Source of the DNA: Kiritimatiellia bacterium
GTDB lineage: Bacteria > Verrucomicrobiota > Kiritimatiellia > RFP12 > UBA1067
Reading direction: 5' to 3'
NCBI GenBank assembly: GCA_024405395.1
Contig: JAKSOW010000005.1
Location: 1 to 54,208, forward strand
Length of the DNA stretch: 54,208 nucleotides
Shown here: one piece after another, positions 24,544-32,802 of the stretch
Position numbering within the stretch: the first letter of the stretch is position 1
Layout of the letters: every line of letters starts with the position of its first letter
The notes under the pieces: generated by a model
Database searches by the model: none
What the model was told of the DNA's origin: nothing
The model's input: the letters and a program-made list of their open reading frames with translations, nothing else
Program-made: the position numbers and the translations under genes

Positions 24544-25881
24544 ATGAACCAACTCCCTGAATTATTGGTCACCGCGGGTCCGCTTGCCGGACAGCGCTTT
24601 GCGGTGACGGCATCGGGCCTTCGCATGGGCCGGTCCTCGTCTTGCGAGATATCCATCAAGGATCCTGCGCTCTCGCGCAATCACTGTCTGGTGGAAGTGC
24701 GTGATGACGCACTTTGGATTACCGACCTTGCCAGCGCCAACGGCACGTTGGTCAACGGCAAGGAGCTGGGGGCCGACTCGGTCCTGCTCAAGGTGGGGGA
24801 CGTGATCGAGGCCGGAGATTCGGCGATCAAGGTGGAGCTGCCTGCCGCCGCGGCCGCGCCTGCCGTCGACCTGGGCCTTGGCCAGACTGATGAGGCGGAT
24901 GCCGAAGAGGTCGACGAGCTGGAGAAGCCCAATCCCATGCGCTTTGTGCTCTGGGGCGTCGCGGGCGTCGCCGTGCTGGGGGCGGCCTGGATGATTCTGG
25001 GCGGTGACGCGCCCGCCACCGAGACGCCGCAGCCGACACCGGGTGCCGTCAAGCCGGTCGTGGTGGAGGAGGTCGAGGCCCCCGACAATTCGGGGACTCT
25101 CGTCGCCGTGGCGTTCGAGAAGGTGCAGGCCTCGTCCAAGGGCGTGTATCGCCTGGCGATCGACTACACGGCGGATGGCACCCTGCGCGCGTCGGTCGAC
25201 GATGTGCCGGCGGCCAATCGCCACGTCTCCAAGACCGTTACGCTTGCGGATGACAAGCGGGAACGCCTGGCGCGCATTTTCCAGGGTGACGCGCTCTATC
25301 GGCTGGATGCGGTGAAGACGGGCCCTGCCGCGAATGCGAGTGAACTTGCCAGCACGCGCCTGCGCGTCGTGCGCAGCACCTGCGTCTTCAACGTCTACGT
25401 GGAGAACACGCAGGAGCCGGAGGCCCTGCTGGAGGTGCGCGAGCAGTTTGAGGCCTTCGCCAAGAACGAACTCGGCATCTGGGGTGTGGACAAGTCGGTG
25501 GACGAACTCAAGGAAATGAGCGCCGCGGCGCGTCGTGCGGGTGACGCCAAGTGGGAAGAGCGCGATGTGCAGCATGGCAATCTGGCCCAGGCCATCCTGT
25601 CGTATGAGGAGGCCGTCTCGCTGCTGCAGACGGTCAACCCCAAGCCCGAGGGATTCGAAGCGCTGACGGCGCGTCTGCGCGAGGCAAATGCCGAGCTGGA
25701 CAAGCGCTACAAGGAACAGTGTTTCCGTGCCGACAAGGCCATCAATCTCAAGGACTGGGCGGCTGCGTTGACCGAATTGCGCATCCTGCGCGATCTGGTG
25801 CCGAGCGATCGTGATCCGCGCCATGCCGAGGCCAATGCCAAGCTGCTGGATGTCGAGGCGCGTCAGAAGGGAGGAAAATAA
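24544..25881 (+). CDS. FHA-domain membrane protein with helical C-terminal domain
   Basis: The 445-residue protein begins with an FHA domain (about residues 5-98): Gly29-Arg30, Ser44-Arg-Asn-His47 and Asn66-Gly-Thr68 are the phosphothreonine-binding signatures. A single membrane helix follows (about 132-152, FVLWGVAGVAVLGAAWMIL). Residues about 180-300 form a beta/alpha domain, and the last 130 residues are TPR-like helices. The FHA part should face the cytoplasm and the rest the periplasm. FHA domains usually read Ser/Thr kinase phosphorylation, but no canonical Ser/Thr kinase is in the window; the ABC1-like protein at 11125 is the only kinase-like gene. There is no clear Shine-Dalgarno before the ATG. 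The stop overlaps the next start by one base (TAATG). Confidence 0.88.
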   Translation: MNQLPELLVTAGPLAGQRFAVTASGLRMGRSSSCEISIKDPALSRNHCLVEVRDDALWITDLASANGTLVNGKELGADSVLLKVGDVIEAGDSAIKVELPAAAAAPAVDLGLGQTDEADAEEVDELEKPNPMRFVLWGVAGVAVLGAAWMILGGDAPATETPQPTPGAVKPVVVEEVEAPDNSGTLVAVAFEKVQASSKGVYRLAIDYTADGTLRASVDDVPAANRHVSKTVTLADDKRERLARIFQGDALYRLDAVKTGPAANASELASTRLRVVRSTCVFNVYVENTQEPEALLEVREQFEAFAKNELGIWGVDKSVDELKEMSAAARRAGDAKWEERDVQHGNLAQAILSYEEAVSLLQTVNPKPEGFEALTARLREANAELDKRYKEQCFRADKAINLKDWAAALTELRILRDLVPSDRDPRHAEANAKLLDVEARQKGGK

Positions 25882-27239
25882 TGCAGATTTCATCTTGTTT
25901 TTCGAATGCGGCCGCAAGGCACGTGGCGCGTCACGTTTTGGCGGCACTCGTGTCGGTGGTTGCTTTGACGTGTTTGGCGAAGGCTCCTTCGCGTGTGGAT
26001 GTCACCACTCAGCCGGATGGCGCAAAAGTGTACGTGGATGGCGAGAGTCGCGGAACGGCCCCTGTTCAGGTTTTTGGCCTTTCCGCGGGCAAGCATCTTT
26101 TCCATGTCGAGGCTCCTGGGTGCTGCACGGTCGACGAGTATGTGAAGGTGGGGGGCGAAGGGTCGCTGCTGCAGAAGAACTTCGAGCTGCAGGCGGAGAA
26201 GGCCCTCATCCTTGTGCAGTCGGAGCCGGCAGGCGCCGAAGTCAGGAATCAGGGGATCAGTCTGGGACAGACGCCGGTCCTCATCTCGACTCTGGCGACC
26301 GGTCAGGCCTACACGTTTGAGCTTGTGCGCGCGGGTTATCGCACGGTCAAGGTCGCGGTGAAGCCTGAAGGCCGCACGCCATTGACGGTCAGCGAGAAGC
26401 TGCCGATTGATTCCGGCGTGTTGGAATGCATTTCCGAGCCTGCAGGTGCCGAGGTCGTCGTCAATGGCGTCGCGCGTGGCGTGACGCCTGTGGTGGTGGA
26501 GAATGTGCCCAAGGGCAATGCCTCGGTGTCTTTCCGCCTCAAGGGCTTCCGTGGCGAGACGCGCCAGGTGGTGGTGTCGCCGGACGGGCGGTCGCAGACG
26601 ATCAATGTGAAGCTCACGGGGCTGCCCGCGACGCTGAAGGTGGTCTCCGAGCCTGAGGGCGCCCGTGTCTACGTGGACGGCGACTATCAGGGCAAGACGC
26701 CGACGTCGGCGCCGCAGCTGGCTGCCGGAAGGCACAAGGTGCGCGTCGAGCTCAACGGGTTCGCCGACCAGGAACGCGAGGTCACGCTGGAGAATGGCGG
26801 CGAATCCACTGAAACCTTCAAGATGGAAAGCGTGCTGGGCCGCCTGGAGGTGATTTCGATCCCGCCAGGCGCCAAGGTGTCGATTGACGGCAAGGCCGTC
26901 GGCACGACGAAGGCCATCCCCGGGCAGGCCAAGTCTGCCGTGCTTGCCCTCGAGAAGATATCTGCCGGCGAGCGTTCGGTGGTGGTGAGTGCGCCAGGTT
27001 GCCAGGAAGTGGCGCGCAAAGTCAAGGTGCCGCCCAAGGGCACGGCCCAGCAGACGTTTGTGCTGAAATCGCTCTTTGTGCCGGATACCGAGATCGAGAC
27101 GGTGCAGGGCACGACGCGCGGTGGTGTGCTGAAGGGCGATCCTCAGGCTTTGGATGGCGTGCATTTGGAGGTCTCTCCTGGCGTGGAGCAGGTGTTCCCG
27201 CACAGTACCGTGCGTCGTATCCGTTCGCTGCGCCGCTGA
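25881..27239 (+). CDS. Exported five-repeat PEGA-domain protein
   Basis: The 452-residue protein has a signal-like N-terminus (hydrophobic around residues 15-33) and then five PEGA repeats, each about 70 residues: QPDGAKVYVDGESRG, EPAGAEVRNQGISLG, EPAGAEVVVNGVARG, EPEGARVYVDGDYQG and PPGAKVSIDGKAVG. PEGA domains are beta-sandwich modules found in surface-layer and envelope proteins of bacteria and archaea. The short C-terminal tail (about 50 residues) is basic at the end (RRIRSLRR). It is translationally coupled to the FHA gene (overlap at base 25881) and to the TlyA gene (TGATG at 27237-27241). It probably forms the periplasmic or outer part of the same envelope structure as the TadC-like and FHA proteins. 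That role is inferred. Confidence 0.9.
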   Translation: MQISSCFSNAAARHVARHVLAALVSVVALTCLAKAPSRVDVTTQPDGAKVYVDGESRGTAPVQVFGLSAGKHLFHVEAPGCCTVDEYVKVGGEGSLLQKNFELQAEKALILVQSEPAGAEVRNQGISLGQTPVLISTLATGQAYTFELVRAGYRTVKVAVKPEGRTPLTVSEKLPIDSGVLECISEPAGAEVVVNGVARGVTPVVVENVPKGNASVSFRLKGFRGETRQVVVSPDGRSQTINVKLTGLPATLKVVSEPEGARVYVDGDYQGKTPTSAPQLAAGRHKVRVELNGFADQEREVTLENGGESTETFKMESVLGRLEVISIPPGAKVSIDGKAVGTTKAIPGQAKSAVLALEKISAGERSVVVSAPGCQEVARKVKVPPKGTAQQTFVLKSLFVPDTEIETVQGTTRGGVLKGDPQALDGVHLEVSPGVEQVFPHSTVRRIRSLRR

Positions 27240-27982
27240 TGAAAACGCGGCTGGATGTGCTGCTGGCCGAGAGGGGACTGGCGCCGTCGCGAACGGCGGC
27301 CCAGGCCCTGGTGATGGCCGGCAAGGTGCGCGTAAACGGGCAGGTGGAGACGAAGTGCGGGCGTGCCCTTGCGCCTGACGCCGACGTGACGCTTGAGGCG
27401 CCCCAGCGGTTTGTCTCGCGCGGCGGCGAGAAGTTGGAGGGGGCCTTCGCGGCGTTCCCGGACTGGACCGTCGAAGGACTGGTTTGCCTGGATGTCGGTT
27501 CGTCAACCGGCGGCTTCACGGACTGCATGCTGCAGCATGGCGCGTTGCGCGTCATGGCCGTGGATGTGGGCACCAATCAGCTGGCCTACAAGCTGCGCAC
27601 CGATCCGCGTGTCTGGGTGCGCGAGAACTACAATGCGCGCAACATGGTTGCCGCCGATCTGCCGGAGCGCCCGGCGCGGGCGGTTACGGATGTCAGCTTC
27701 ATTTCGCTCAAACTCATCCTGCCGCCGATGGCCGACGTGTTGTTGCCGGGCGGGGAGATCGTCTCGCTCATCAAACCGCAGTTCGAGGCGGGGCGGGGAC
27801 AGGCCCCCGGCGGGGTCGTGTCCGATCCGGAGGTGCGTCGGCGTGTCGTGGACGACATCTCGCAATTTGGCCGGGAGACGCTGGGCCTGGAACTGCTGGG
27901 CGTCGCCGAGTCGCCGATTCGCGGGCGCGAAAAGGGGAATGTCGAATATCTGGCCCACTGGCGAAAACCGAAGGAGGCATGA
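27239..27982 (+). CDS. tlyA: TlyA-family rRNA 2'-O-methyltransferase
   Basis: The 247-residue protein has an N-terminal S4 RNA-binding domain (about 1-60: RLDVLLAERGLAPSRTAAQA) and an FtsJ-like SAM methyltransferase domain (about 58-245). The latter has the SAM motif CLDVGSSTGGFTD, then AVDVGTNQLAYKLR and VSLIKPQFEAGR. TlyA methylates ribose in 16S and 23S rRNA and affects capreomycin sensitivity; the old name 'hemolysin A' is misleading. The length is close to the usual 240-270 residues. The start overlaps the PEGA stop (TGATG). It is a cytosolic housekeeping gene inserted in an envelope-gene run, which probably reflects operon drift rather than a shared task. Confidence 0.93.
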   Translation: MKTRLDVLLAERGLAPSRTAAQALVMAGKVRVNGQVETKCGRALAPDADVTLEAPQRFVSRGGEKLEGAFAAFPDWTVEGLVCLDVGSSTGGFTDCMLQHGALRVMAVDVGTNQLAYKLRTDPRVWVRENYNARNMVAADLPERPARAVTDVSFISLKLILPPMADVLLPGGEIVSLIKPQFEAGRGQAPGGVVSDPEVRRRVVDDISQFGRETLGLELLGVAESPIRGREKGNVEYLAHWRKPKEA

Positions 27983-28980
27983 TGAAGTCCTGCATTGCGT
28001 TTCTGGTTCTGTCTTTGGCGGTGATCGTCGGCGCACGCGCCCTGGCTGCGGGCAAGGATGCCGCAAAGGGGGCTGATGAGCTGAATCTGACGGGCTGCTT
28101 CCCGCCTGAGATCAAGACGGTTGGCGTGGTGATGCCGGCCAGCATCCTGGGAAAGAAGAAGTTCGACGCTGGGGTCAGCGCGCTGGAACGGGCCGGCTAC
28201 AAGGTGAAGCTGGCCAAGCGCCTGTCGTTCGGCAAATTGGCGCCGCTTGCGGACCGTGTGGCCGACTTTGAGGAGATCTGGCTGGACCCCGAGGTGGACC
28301 TGGTGCTCTGCGCGCGTGGCGGCACGGGCGCGCAGGACGTCATCACGAAACTCGATTGGGAGAAACTGCGTACGCGGCCCGACCAGCGGGTCCTGGGGTT
28401 CAGCAACATCACGATGATCCTCAACGCCATGCTGCGCGAGAAGGCGGGGCATCCGTTCTCGGGGCCCTCGATCAGCCAGCTCAACTATGCAAAGGGCGAT
28501 ACGTGCGAATGGCTGGCGCGTGCCATCGCAGGGAAGCCACAGCCAACGGCACAGCTGCGCGCGCTCAAGCCGGGAGCCTTTGAGGGCCTGCCGTGCGGCG
28601 GCCACATTGCGCTGGTGAAATGCGGAATCGACATGAAATGGAATGCCGACATGACAGGGCGCGTCGTGTTTCTGGAGCGCAATCCGTCCGCCTCTGCCGC
28701 CGGCATACGCCGTGAACTGACGGCGATTCTCGATTCGGGGGCGCTTGCCGCCGCAGTCGGGGTGATTTTCGGCGATGTGACCGCTCAGACGAAGGAAAAG
28801 TCGCCTGAAGCCGTTGCGGCGGCGCGAGACGAGGTCGAGCGGATCAAGCGCGATTTTGCGGCGCGGGCGCCATGTCCGGTCTACGACGGCTATGCCTATG
28901 GCCATATTCCGGTGAGCCACGCCATCGACTTCCGTCGCGTGGTCCGCGTGTCGGCCACAGGCGAAATGTCGTGGAAATAA
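27982..28980 (+). CDS. Exported LD-carboxypeptidase (peptidase S66, LdcA-like)
   Basis: Of two adjacent ATGs (27979 and 27982) the second has better spacing from AGGAGG. The 332-residue product starts with a signal peptide (MKSCIAFLVLSLAVIVGARA, ending LAA). The S66 triad is visible: Ser141 in GFSNIT (the family usually has GxSD, here Asn replaces Asp), Glu232 in FLERN, and His308 in YGHIP. ARGGTGAQDVI matches the family ARGGYG motif with Tyr replaced by Thr. S66 enzymes remove the terminal D-Ala from peptidoglycan tetrapeptides. The classic enzyme is cytosolic and used in wall recycling, so export suggests action on wall fragments in the periplasm. It overlaps the tlyA stop. Confidence 0.88.
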   Translation: MKSCIAFLVLSLAVIVGARALAAGKDAAKGADELNLTGCFPPEIKTVGVVMPASILGKKKFDAGVSALERAGYKVKLAKRLSFGKLAPLADRVADFEEIWLDPEVDLVLCARGGTGAQDVITKLDWEKLRTRPDQRVLGFSNITMILNAMLREKAGHPFSGPSISQLNYAKGDTCEWLARAIAGKPQPTAQLRALKPGAFEGLPCGGHIALVKCGIDMKWNADMTGRVVFLERNPSASAAGIRRELTAILDSGALAAAVGVIFGDVTAQTKEKSPEAVAAARDEVERIKRDFAARAPCPVYDGYAYGHIPVSHAIDFRRVVRVSATGEMSWK

Positions 28981-29015
28981 GGGTGCCCGAAAGGGTGTAC
29001 GCCTAGGCCGCGTTT

Positions 29016-29024
29016 TGCTATAAT
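29016..29024 (+). promoter_or_regulatory. Extended -10 promoter giving a leaderless GH127 transcript
   Basis: TGCTATAAT is an extended -10 (TATAAT at 29019-29024). It ends 7 nt before the ATG at 29032, so the predicted transcript begins at or beside the start codon. The bases in between (ACGTGGC) contain no Shine-Dalgarno sequence. There is no good -35. The same spacing occurs before the beta-helix gene at 2591. Confidence 0.55.
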
Positions 29025-29031
29025 ACGTGGC

Positions 29032-30912
29032 ATGAAAGCCATACTCTTCCCCGTTTTCGCCCTTGCTGCGTCATGGGCCTGTGTCGCCAACGTCCCGGCC
29101 GATATCCGTGATGTCCGTCTCAAGGGCTACGTGGGCGAACGTCTGGAATCCTGCATCCGCCATCATGTCATGGAGACGGACGTCTCCTACATCACGGACT
29201 GCTTTTTCGACCGCACGGAGACGCGCAACTGGTGGCAGACCGAGTTCTGGGGCAAGTACATGCACTCGGCGATGCCGTTCGCCGGCTACACGGAATGTCC
29301 GCGCCTCAAGGCGGCCGTGGATCTGGGTTTGGATCGCGTAGTGGCCGCCCAGGCGCCTGAAGGGTACATCGGCAACTATCCTGATGATGTGCGCTGCCGC
29401 GAGGGCTGGGACGTGTGGGGCATGAAGTACACGCTGCTGGGGCTGCTGCACTACTACGACGGCGCGAAGGGGACGCCCCGGGGCGAGAAGGCGCTCAACG
29501 CCGCCAAGAAACTCTGCGATTTCGTGATCCGCGAGCTGGGGCCTGGCGGCAAGCGCGAATTCTGGACGACCGGCAACTACGCGGGCATGCCGAGTTCCAC
29601 CATCCTCGAACCGGTTGTGTGGCTCTACAACCGCACGCAGGAGAAGAAATACCTCGATTTCGCCTCGCACCTCGTGCAGCAGATGAGCGAGCCGACGAAG
29701 GGACCGCGTCTGCTGGACCTGGCGCTGCAGGACGTTCCCGTCTACAAGCGCTGGCCGCTCGCCACCGACGCGAAGCCGCCGAAGAGCTTCGTGAAGGAGA
29801 ATCGTCTCAAGGCGTACGAGATGATGAGCTGCTATCAGGGCCTGCTGGAATATTACGAGGCGACCGGGCGGAAGGACTGCCTCACGGCGGCCGTCAACAC
29901 CGCGAAGTCGATCGCCCGCGATGAGGTGAACGTGGCGGGCGGCGCGGCCTCCGGCGAGCATTGGTTCAATGGTGCCGTCAAACAGCATCTTCCGTACAAG
30001 CATCTGCAGGAGACGTGCGTGACGACCACCTGGCTGCGTCTGTGCGAGAAGCTTCTTGCGGTGACGGGCGACCGCTTCTGGGCCGATGAGATCGAAAAGA
30101 CCTTCTACAACGCCTATCTGGCGTCCATGCGCCGTGATGGCGGCGCGTTCTCGGCCTATACGCCGCTCAACGGTTCGCGTCTCTATGGACATGACCACTG
30201 CCGCATGCATACCGACTGCTGCAATGCAAATGGGCCTCGTGGCTTCCTCGTGTTCCTGCGCAATTTCATGCAGGGCGACGACAAGGCCGCCGTGGTGAAC
30301 TTCTACGCGTCGGGCCGGGCCGCGGTGGAGGTGCCGGCGCTCAAGGAGAAGGTGGTGTTCGATCAGTACACGCTCTATCCGAAGAACGACACGGTGCTGA
30401 TGTGGAACCGCACCAAGAAGCCGCTGGACTTCACGCTCAAGCTGCGCATTCCCGCCTGGAGCGCGAAGACGCACGTCAAGGTCAACAACGAAGAGATCAA
30501 GAACGTGAAGCCAGGCGCCTATCTGGAGCTTGCCCGCACCTGGAAGGATGGCGACCGCGTCGAGGTCCATTTCGACCTCGCGGTGCGCATGCACAAGCTC
30601 GATCACGCCGTGGCCTTCACGCGCGGTCCGGTCGCCATGGCCCGCGAAACGCGTTCGGGCGATGTGGGCGAAGTGTTGCGTGAGCATCTGCCCGCCAAGC
30701 CGGCCTTTACGCTGGTGCGCAACGAGTCCCCCGACATCTGGATCACCTGCACGGCCACCCTGCCGTTCGGCGGGCATTCCGAGAATCCCGACGGGGCGAA
30801 TCCTGCGACCGTGACATTCGTGGACTATGCTTCGGCCGGCAACGATTGGGTGCCCGGCAACAACGTGCGCACGTGGTTCGCGACGGAGTGGACCATTCCG
30901 GGCGGCTGGTAA
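29032..30912 (+). CDS. GH127 (DUF1680) beta-L-arabinofuranosidase-like glycosidase
   Basis: The 626-residue protein has a short signal peptide (about 1-19, ending CVA) and the (alpha/alpha)6 barrel of DUF1680/GH127: WWQTEFWGKY, GYIGNYPDD, WDVWGMKY. The unusual zinc-thiolate active site of the family is visible as Glu327-x-Cys329 and Cys396-Cys397, where one Cys acts as nucleophile and the others hold zinc with the Glu. Residues about 430-560 are the beta-sandwich (LRIPAWSAKTHVKVN, RGPVAMARE). GH127 enzymes release beta-L-arabinofuranose from plant arabinans and glycoproteins, but DUF1680 also includes related activities, so the sugar is not certain. It lies 22 bp upstream of pyrK and appears co-transcribed. 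Its promoter predicts a leaderless mRNA. Confidence 0.92.
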   Translation: MKAILFPVFALAASWACVANVPADIRDVRLKGYVGERLESCIRHHVMETDVSYITDCFFDRTETRNWWQTEFWGKYMHSAMPFAGYTECPRLKAAVDLGLDRVVAAQAPEGYIGNYPDDVRCREGWDVWGMKYTLLGLLHYYDGAKGTPRGEKALNAAKKLCDFVIRELGPGGKREFWTTGNYAGMPSSTILEPVVWLYNRTQEKKYLDFASHLVQQMSEPTKGPRLLDLALQDVPVYKRWPLATDAKPPKSFVKENRLKAYEMMSCYQGLLEYYEATGRKDCLTAAVNTAKSIARDEVNVAGGAASGEHWFNGAVKQHLPYKHLQETCVTTTWLRLCEKLLAVTGDRFWADEIEKTFYNAYLASMRRDGGAFSAYTPLNGSRLYGHDHCRMHTDCCNANGPRGFLVFLRNFMQGDDKAAVVNFYASGRAAVEVPALKEKVVFDQYTLYPKNDTVLMWNRTKKPLDFTLKLRIPAWSAKTHVKVNNEEIKNVKPGAYLELARTWKDGDRVEVHFDLAVRMHKLDHAVAFTRGPVAMARETRSGDVGEVLREHLPAKPAFTLVRNESPDIWITCTATLPFGGHSENPDGANPATVTFVDYASAGNDWVPGNNVRTWFATEWTIPGGW

Positions 30913-30934
30913 GAGGTAAAGGAGGGTCGTCATC

Positions 30935-31738
30935 ATGGCGGCATTTGACGAACAGTGTGAGATTCTCGTGCATACGGAAGCCGGTCCTGGCTACCGTTAT
31001 CTGGTGTTGGCGGCGCCGAAACTGGCGGCTGTGCTGGTGCCGGGACAGTTTGTGCATGTGAAGGTGCCAGGGCTTGAGGCGAGCGCGTTGCGGCGTCCGT
31101 TCAGCGTATTTGACGCCGACGACGGCAAGGTGACGATTCTCTACAAAGTCGTCGGCCGCGGCACGGAGGCCCTCTCCCGAACGGCCGTGGGCGCGGCGGT
31201 GAACGTGCTGGGGCCGTTGGGATATGGCTTCCCCGTGACCTGCAAGGGCGTCCCGCTCCTCGTCGGCGGCGGCTATGGCGTGGCGCCTCTGCATTTCCTC
31301 GCGAAGCGTCTGCTCGCGCAAGGCGTGGCGGATGCGCCGGAGCTTTTCCTGGGTGGCCGCACGAAGGATGACCTGCTGGCGCTGGACCGTTTTGCGGCTC
31401 TGGGCGTGGTGACGCATCTTGCCACAAATGACGGGTCGGTCGGCGCAAAGGGTTTCGTGACGGAGCCTCTGGATGATCGGCTGATCGAACTGCGTGAACA
31501 GGACAAGCCCTTTGAGCTGTTCACCTGTGGGCCCGATGGGTTGCTTAAGGCCGTTGCCGATCGGGCAACGGGTACGAATCGCCCGGGATGGATTTCGATG
31601 GACCGCCACATGATCTGCGGGGTGGGCGCGTGCTTTGCCTGCATTCAGAAGATCAAGGGGGCGGATGGCCAGCCGTTCAATGCCCGCTGCTGCGTGAATG
31701 GGCCCGTGTTTGCGGCCAAGGACATCATCTGGGAGTAA
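30935..31738 (+). CDS. pyrK: Dihydroorotate dehydrogenase electron transfer subunit PyrK
   Basis: The 267-residue cytosolic protein has the ferredoxin-reductase fold: FAD-binding LRRPFSVF (about residues 49-56), NAD-binding GGGYGVAPL, and a C-terminal [2Fe-2S] site with Cys228, Cys233, Cys236 and Cys252 or Cys253. PyrK passes electrons from PyrD to NAD+ in class 1B dihydroorotate dehydrogenase, the fourth step of pyrimidine synthesis. AAGGAGGG precedes the ATG. It lies 22 bp after the GH127 gene and 4 bp before pyrD. The class 1B enzyme suits an organism that makes pyrimidines without needing a quinone acceptor. Confidence 0.95.
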   Translation: MAAFDEQCEILVHTEAGPGYRYLVLAAPKLAAVLVPGQFVHVKVPGLEASALRRPFSVFDADDGKVTILYKVVGRGTEALSRTAVGAAVNVLGPLGYGFPVTCKGVPLLVGGGYGVAPLHFLAKRLLAQGVADAPELFLGGRTKDDLLALDRFAALGVVTHLATNDGSVGAKGFVTEPLDDRLIELREQDKPFELFTCGPDGLLKAVADRATGTNRPGWISMDRHMICGVGACFACIQKIKGADGQPFNARCCVNGPVFAAKDIIWE

Positions 31739-31742
31739 CGTC

Positions 31743-32684
31743 ATGGTGGATCTTTCGGTGAATTTGGGCGGCCTCGCCATGCGTACGCCCGTGACGACGG
31801 CCAGCGGTACGTTTGGCTACGGTTCGGAATACGTCGGGGCGCTTGACTACGCGAAACTGGGCGCGGTCACGGCCAAGGGCGTGCGGATGGAGCCGTGGCC
31901 TGGGAACGCGATGCCGCGCCACAGCGAGGTGTTTGGCGGCCTGGTGAACGCGATTGGCCTTCAGGGGCCCGGCGTCGAGGCGTTTGTGGCGCATTATGTG
32001 CCGCATTATGTGGATACGGTGGGCGAAGTCGTGGGTGCGGCGAATGTGCCGCCGATGATCGTCAACATCTGGGGCGGCAGCATCGAGGAATATGCGGCGG
32101 TGGCGGCTCGGCTCTCGGAAGCGGGCGCGCCCGTGGCCGCGATTGAGATGAACGTGTCGTGCCCGAATGTGAAGGCGGGCGGGCATACGTTCGGACAGGA
32201 TCCCAAGGTCCTGTCCGAAGTCGTCAAGGCCGTGCGTGCCGCGACGAAACTGCCGCTGATCGTCAAGCTTGCGCCCAATGTGCCCGACATTGCGCCGTAT
32301 GCAAAGGCCTGTGAAGACAATGGCGCGGACGCGCTGGCGCTCATCAATACGATTCCGGCGATGGTGATCGACATCGAGAAGCGCCGCCCAGTGCTTGCGA
32401 ATCGCACCGGTGGCCTGAGCGGACGTTGTGTGCATCCTGTTGCCGTGAAGCTCGTCCATGATGCGCACCGTGCCGTGAAGCTGCCGATCCTGGGCATGGG
32501 CGGCGTCTATGAGGCCAAGGACGCAATTGAGCTGATGCTGGCCGGCGCCACCGCCGTGGCCGTGGGAACTGCCACGTTTACGGCACCCGAGACGGCGGCA
32601 AAGGTCTGTGACGGCATTGCCGCCTACTGCGAACGCCACGGATTCGCCCGTGCAAGTGATCTGACGGGCGCTCTGGATGCCTAG
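31743..32684 (+). CDS. pyrD: Dihydroorotate dehydrogenase B catalytic subunit PyrD
   Basis: The 313-residue protein starts at an ATG 4 bp after the pyrK stop. It is a TIM-barrel flavoenzyme with the opening LSVNLGGLAMRTPVTTASG, the substrate loop EMNVSCPNVK whose Cys140 is the class 1 catalytic base, and the FMN-phosphate region LGMGGVYEAKDAIELMLAGA. It oxidises dihydroorotate to orotate and passes electrons to PyrK. Length and motifs are normal. A strong terminator follows at 32710, closing the GH127-pyrK-pyrD unit. Confidence 0.96.
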   Translation: MVDLSVNLGGLAMRTPVTTASGTFGYGSEYVGALDYAKLGAVTAKGVRMEPWPGNAMPRHSEVFGGLVNAIGLQGPGVEAFVAHYVPHYVDTVGEVVGAANVPPMIVNIWGGSIEEYAAVAARLSEAGAPVAAIEMNVSCPNVKAGGHTFGQDPKVLSEVVKAVRAATKLPLIVKLAPNVPDIAPYAKACEDNGADALALINTIPAMVIDIEKRRPVLANRTGGLSGRCVHPVAVKLVHDAHRAVKLPILGMGGVYEAKDAIELMLAGATAVAVGTATFTAPETAAKVCDGIAAYCERHGFARASDLTGALDA

Positions 32685-32709
32685 ACAATAAAGCAAAGAT
32701 ACCGATTCA

Positions 32710-32740
32710 CCGCTTATGACTTGTCATAAGCGGGTTTTTG
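32710..32740 (+). terminator. Rho-independent terminator after pyrD
   Basis: A perfect 11-bp stem (CCGCTTATGAC at 32710-32720, GTCATAAGCGG at 32723-32733) with a 2-nt loop is followed by GTTTTTG. It starts 26 bp after the pyrD stop. Confidence 0.92.
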
Positions 32741-32761
32741 TTGTGTAATACATGTGTTTTT

Positions 32762-32794
32762 ATTGTAAATGACAATGCGACGAAAAGTGTCGCA
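32762..32794 (+). promoter_or_regulatory. Two adjacent dyads upstream of the FadL-like gene promoter
   Basis: ATTGT-N5-ACAAT (32762-32776) is followed directly by TGCGAC-N7-GTCGCA (32776-32794). Both are perfect inverted repeats lying just upstream of the promoter for the outer-membrane transporter. They look like operator or activator sites. The cognate regulator is unknown and not encoded nearby. Confidence 0.4.
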
Positions 32795-32802
32795 AATTCA
32801 TA

